Below are positions 5,208-7,862 of a stretch of 7,862 bases of DNA, piece by piece (position 1 is the first letter of the stretch; each line of letters opens with the position of its first letter). The notes below the pieces were generated by a model. That model was not told the origin of the DNA and did not search any database. It was given only the letters and a program-made list of their open reading frames with translations. This stretch comes from Legionellales bacterium (GTDB lineage: Bacteria > Pseudomonadota > Gammaproteobacteria > Berkiellales > Berkiellaceae), in assembly GCA_023266435.1 (NCBI GenBank), contig JAHFQF010000106.1:1-7862 (forward strand). The letters are read 5' to 3'. The translations under genes were made by a program, and so were the position numbers.

Positions 5208-7862
5208 ATGAACACCGCGCAATTATTGGCTTATTGGCAGCAGATTTTTTTTGAAACAGTCTATTTTAATCGCATTGATTGTAATATTTCAAAGCTTACC
5301 CACTTATTGATTGAGCGTAATATTTTAGAGGCGGGACGATTAGACGCGCAGAGTCTACGTGCGTGGTCTGACCATTGGCTCAGTAACTCGACTCGAGAAG
5401 TCTTGGTTGCTCCTTTTTGTTTAAGTCAGCTTGACGAAACGGAAGAGTGCACAGACAGCCAAGAAGAAAAATTATTATTGCCTTTGCTGTGTCCAGCTGT
5501 GTTGCATGCGGATGGCACATTGACATTGCGCGACGCAGCATTAAACCCTTGGATCGCGCCAACCCTTCTAGATCCCATGGCAAGTCATGGGATGTACTTA
5601 GGTGACAGACAAACTTATCAGCGGTTATTGGACGCTCAAGCCAGTCAAGCTGATGTCGATTGGTTCGATTTTTTAGGGCGTGGTTATAGTCTGCTAGAAA
5701 CCTTGTCAAAGAGTGATTGGCTGACCTGTTTAGAAACCAAGCATTATGCCTTACATTCAGACAGTCTCATCATTGCAACGGATGTTTTTCCGCAAGATCA
5801 TACTTTGTTTTTGCCAGATTTAATTCAGACAGACAACCCCTTGTTTCAACGGTATTGTCAACTCGAAGAGGCTACCTTCGAGCCTTTAGTACAAGGCAAA
5901 TTGTCTCATTTAGAGCAGCATTGTGGACAGATGGGCGGTGAAACACTGGCGCCCGATGCACGCCAAGTATTGGCACATTTGTTAGCATTACAACCTGGTC
6001 AGTTACAGAGTGTCGCAACTCCACTTGGCAGTCAGTATCATGCCACGATTGGTAGTTTGGTTGCGAGTCAATTGGTGCAGAGTGCTTTAAAGCGCGAAGC
6101 ATTACCTTTTATTGTCATTGCGAGTGACTCTCCAGACACGTGGTGTCGCGCATGGCAAATTAGCAAAGAGATAACACGGTGTCGTCCTTTAACGATGCGT
6201 TGGCTGCCAGAAGCACCGATGCATTTTGGAATCGGAATTACCAAAGGACAGTTACAAGATTGGCAATACAACCTCAATGCATCGTATGTTCCGAAGGCAA
6301 AACAATTTTTCATTGAGCAATTTTCTAGCGAATTTATTGAAGAAATCCATGATTTTAAACAAATTGTGCAATATTTACATGAGCAGTTACAGACTAAATA
6401 TGCCAATTATCTTTCAGGATTAGAAATCGCTCAGTCTTGGCTAGCAACACACCGTCAATTAGAAACTCGCTATGCTGTGCAAGGCGGGCTAGATAGCACT
6501 TTACAGCAATTGCAACAAACAGATCAGGATTTGGAAGCAGATTATCAACAGTGTTATCGGGCACAAAAAATTTGGCGGGACATGCTAGAGTCGCGTTCTT
6601 TGGCTAAAACTGTTTTTGATCACTTGCCTGTTTTTCAAGCAAAAAGACAAGAAAAAATTCAAGTTTTCTTGAAAAAATACTGTGCGGACTTGCTGCCAGC
6701 TGATACACAGATTGCGCAAGATTTTGAATCAGTCACGCGCTTCTTGACGGAGAAGCTGCGTCAGATTCGCGTTGAGCGTGCAAAGCAGCATACGCTATTG
6801 ACCAAAGTCTGTGATGATATGGTCAGTCGTAGTCATTGGCAACGACGATGGGTAGAATGGCAACAGCAGTTTTTCTATCAGGGGCAAGTGCCTGAGTTGC
6901 CTTGGCTTGAGAAAGATAAACCGGAACACTGTATTCAAGAAGAGATTCAGTGGTATTTGGATCAAGCGTTACGCACAGAGTTATTTTGGCTGGCGGTGCA
7001 TTACTGGGAGGCGACTTGGCTATACCAAGTGGAGGCATATTTTCAATCTTATAATCAAGAATATCTGCCTGTGAAAACAGGTGCCGATTGGCAACATTAT
7101 GCCATGTTGGGTCATGCTTTTATTGTTCCGTTTTCTGAGATTACTACAGTTTTTGAGCAAGCATTTTTAGAAAAAACCATGGCAATAGATTGGTTAATTG
7201 TAGAAGAAGCGCAACGTTTTTTACCCATGGAAGCAGTTGCTGTTTTAGGAAAAGCCAGTCGATTGGTTGCTTTGGGTGATGAGTATGGCATGCAACCAGC
7301 GCGTGCAATGACGGCTTTACAAGATGTGCAAGCCATTGAGAAACAAGATTTAGCGCAGAGCGATGATGAGATCGATGAGTTAGGCTATCGTGGATTTTTG
7401 GCCAGCAGTGGTTCTTTTTATCAATTGGTACACGATAAGAGTTTCTTTAAAACGGAATCTCCTTATGGGTTATTACCAATTAACACGTTAAAGTTTTTTT
7501 ATGATGCCATGCATCCACCAGCGCTATTAGCGTATGCTAATATGGCCATCTACAAAGACAATGCAAAGCAAACCCCTTTACAACCAATGCTTGAACAAGT
7601 ATTACCTACTTTTGGATACGTGACTTTGCAATATCACTCTCAACTGAGTAGTGGCTTGTTAACCAATCAAGATGAGGCCATGGCCATTGCACAATGGTTA
7701 GCAATCTATTATCCAGTTTTAGAAAAAAGCGATTCTATCGCAATTTTGACGCCTTTCGCGGCACAAAAATCTTGCATTGAAGCGCAATTAATCGAGCAAA
7801 AATTAAGCCGAATCCCTGTGCATACTTTTGAGTCATTGGCGCACAATTTTTACCAACGTATT
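5208..7862 (+). CDS. UPF1/DNA2/NAM7-like superfamily 1 helicase-fold protein with degenerate active site (3'-partial)
   Basis: An open frame of 885 codons running off the window. ATG 5208 is the only usable start: an in-frame TAG lies at 5187 and no ATG, GTG or TTG intervenes; the ribosome site is weak (AGG 5193-5195). The N-terminal stretch LLLPLLCPAVLHADGTL...NPWIAPTLLDP resembles the N-terminal region of bacterial AAA_11-type helicases. Motif I position reads TPLGSQYHATI (271-281), aligning without gaps to GPPGTGK[ST]xTx with the essential Lys replaced by Tyr277. Residues about 380-550 are helical, Gln/Glu/Lys-rich, as in the family's 1B/1C insert. Motif II reads LIVEEAQR (663-670) for xIIDEAxQ, motif III GDEYGMQP (690-697) for GDPxQLxP, then LTPFAAQK (847-854) and VHTFESLAHN (871-880) for VHTFQGKE. 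Motif VI would lie beyond the edge. ATP hydrolysis is therefore doubtful; the protein may bind nucleic acid or act as a scaffold. The fold assignment is from motif order and spacing by eye. It is probably cytoplasmic, with no signal peptide. Confidence 0.72.
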   Translation, partial: MNTAQLLAYWQQIFFETVYFNRIDCNISKLTHLLIERNILEAGRLDAQSLRAWSDHWLSNSTREVLVAPFCLSQLDETEECTDSQEEKLLLPLLCPAVLHADGTLTLRDAALNPWIAPTLLDPMASHGMYLGDRQTYQRLLDAQASQADVDWFDFLGRGYSLLETLSKSDWLTCLETKHYALHSDSLIIATDVFPQDHTLFLPDLIQTDNPLFQRYCQLEEATFEPLVQGKLSHLEQHCGQMGGETLAPDARQVLAHLLALQPGQLQSVATPLGSQYHATIGSLVASQLVQSALKREALPFIVIASDSPDTWCRAWQISKEITRCRPLTMRWLPEAPMHFGIGITKGQLQDWQYNLNASYVPKAKQFFIEQFSSEFIEEIHDFKQIVQYLHEQLQTKYANYLSGLEIAQSWLATHRQLETRYAVQGGLDSTLQQLQQTDQDLEADYQQCYRAQKIWRDMLESRSLAKTVFDHLPVFQAKRQEKIQVFLKKYCADLLPADTQIAQDFESVTRFLTEKLRQIRVERAKQHTLLTKVCDDMVSRSHWQRRWVEWQQQFFYQGQVPELPWLEKDKPEHCIQEEIQWYLDQALRTELFWLAVHYWEATWLYQVEAYFQSYNQEYLPVKTGADWQHYAMLGHAFIVPFSEITTVFEQAFLEKTMAIDWLIVEEAQRFLPMEAVAVLGKASRLVALGDEYGMQPARAMTALQDVQAIEKQDLAQSDDEIDELGYRGFLASSGSFYQLVHDKSFFKTESPYGLLPINTLKFFYDAMHPPALLAYANMAIYKDNAKQTPLQPMLEQVLPTFGYVTLQYHSQLSSGLLTNQDEAMAIAQWLAIYYPVLEKSDSIAILTPFAAQKSCIEAQLIEQKLSRIPVHTFESLAHNFYQRI

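Noticed and set aside
5165..5251. Short plus-strand frame starting MGDKVNFLVQ ahead of the SF1-like gene, ending at the eight-T run
   Set aside because: Its ATG overlaps the TATAAT box, it has no ribosome site, and it overlaps the start of the long frame in another phase.
5572..5593. Perfect 8-base inverted repeat ATCCCATG/CATGGGAT with a 6-base loop
   Set aside because: It lies within the long coding frame, has no T-tract, and about one such repeat is expected by chance in a window of this size.
5380..5709. 109-aa minus-strand open frame
   Set aside because: It is antisense to the continuous 885-codon frame, whose recognisable N-terminal helicase-family sequence lies here.

Overview
The window reads as a low-to-mid GC gammaproteobacterial chromosome segment. 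The firmest taxonomic anchor is a two-domain NfuA (degenerate A-type domain plus Nfu domain with CxxC), an architecture typical of gammaproteobacteria. The AT-leaning composition and a large helicase-like protein with a coiled-coil insert and a basic Ser/Pro tail recall host-associated Legionellales-type genomes, but that placement is inference. I see no transposase, integrase, tRNA, rRNA, CRISPR array or phage gene.

Layout. (1) 1-3003, plus strand: a short leader with a promoter-like sequence, then a 960-residue superfamily 2 (ResIII/DEVH-type) ATPase/helicase with readable motifs I, II, III, V and VI, starting at a TTG. (2) 3004-3154: convergent intergenic region with weak hairpins. (3) 3155-3943, minus strand: two small unrecognised genes, 69 aa then 173 aa, in one probable transcription unit. 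The end of the first carries a dnaX-type slippery heptamer and a terminator-shaped hairpin inside the coding sequence. A near-palindrome lies between the two genes. (4) 3944-4188: divergent intergenic region holding a promoter for nfuA. (5) 4189-5005, plus strand: nfuA followed 28 bases later by a 63-aa basic/acidic small protein. (6) 5006-5207: intergenic, with a consensus -10 box. (7) 5208 to the window end, plus strand: a long open frame of 885 codons, still open at the right edge. It follows the layout of UPF1/DNA2/NAM7-like superfamily 1 helicases (AAA_11/AAA_12 type).

The most notable point is this last gene. Its sequence can be laid against the family pattern without gaps around motifs I, II and III, yet almost every nucleotide-contacting residue is replaced: P-loop Lys to Tyr, Walker B Asp to Glu, motif II Gln to Arg, motif III Gln to Gly, and the QGKE of motif V lost. 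There is no GK[ST] anywhere in the 885 residues. The reading frame is nevertheless intact, so it looks like a maintained helicase-fold pseudoenzyme rather than a decayed gene.

The genes do not form an obvious single pathway. nfuA (Fe-S cluster carrier) is housekeeping. The two helicase-fold proteins are not accompanied by a nuclease, methylase or other defence partner inside this window, so no restriction or defence system can be claimed here.
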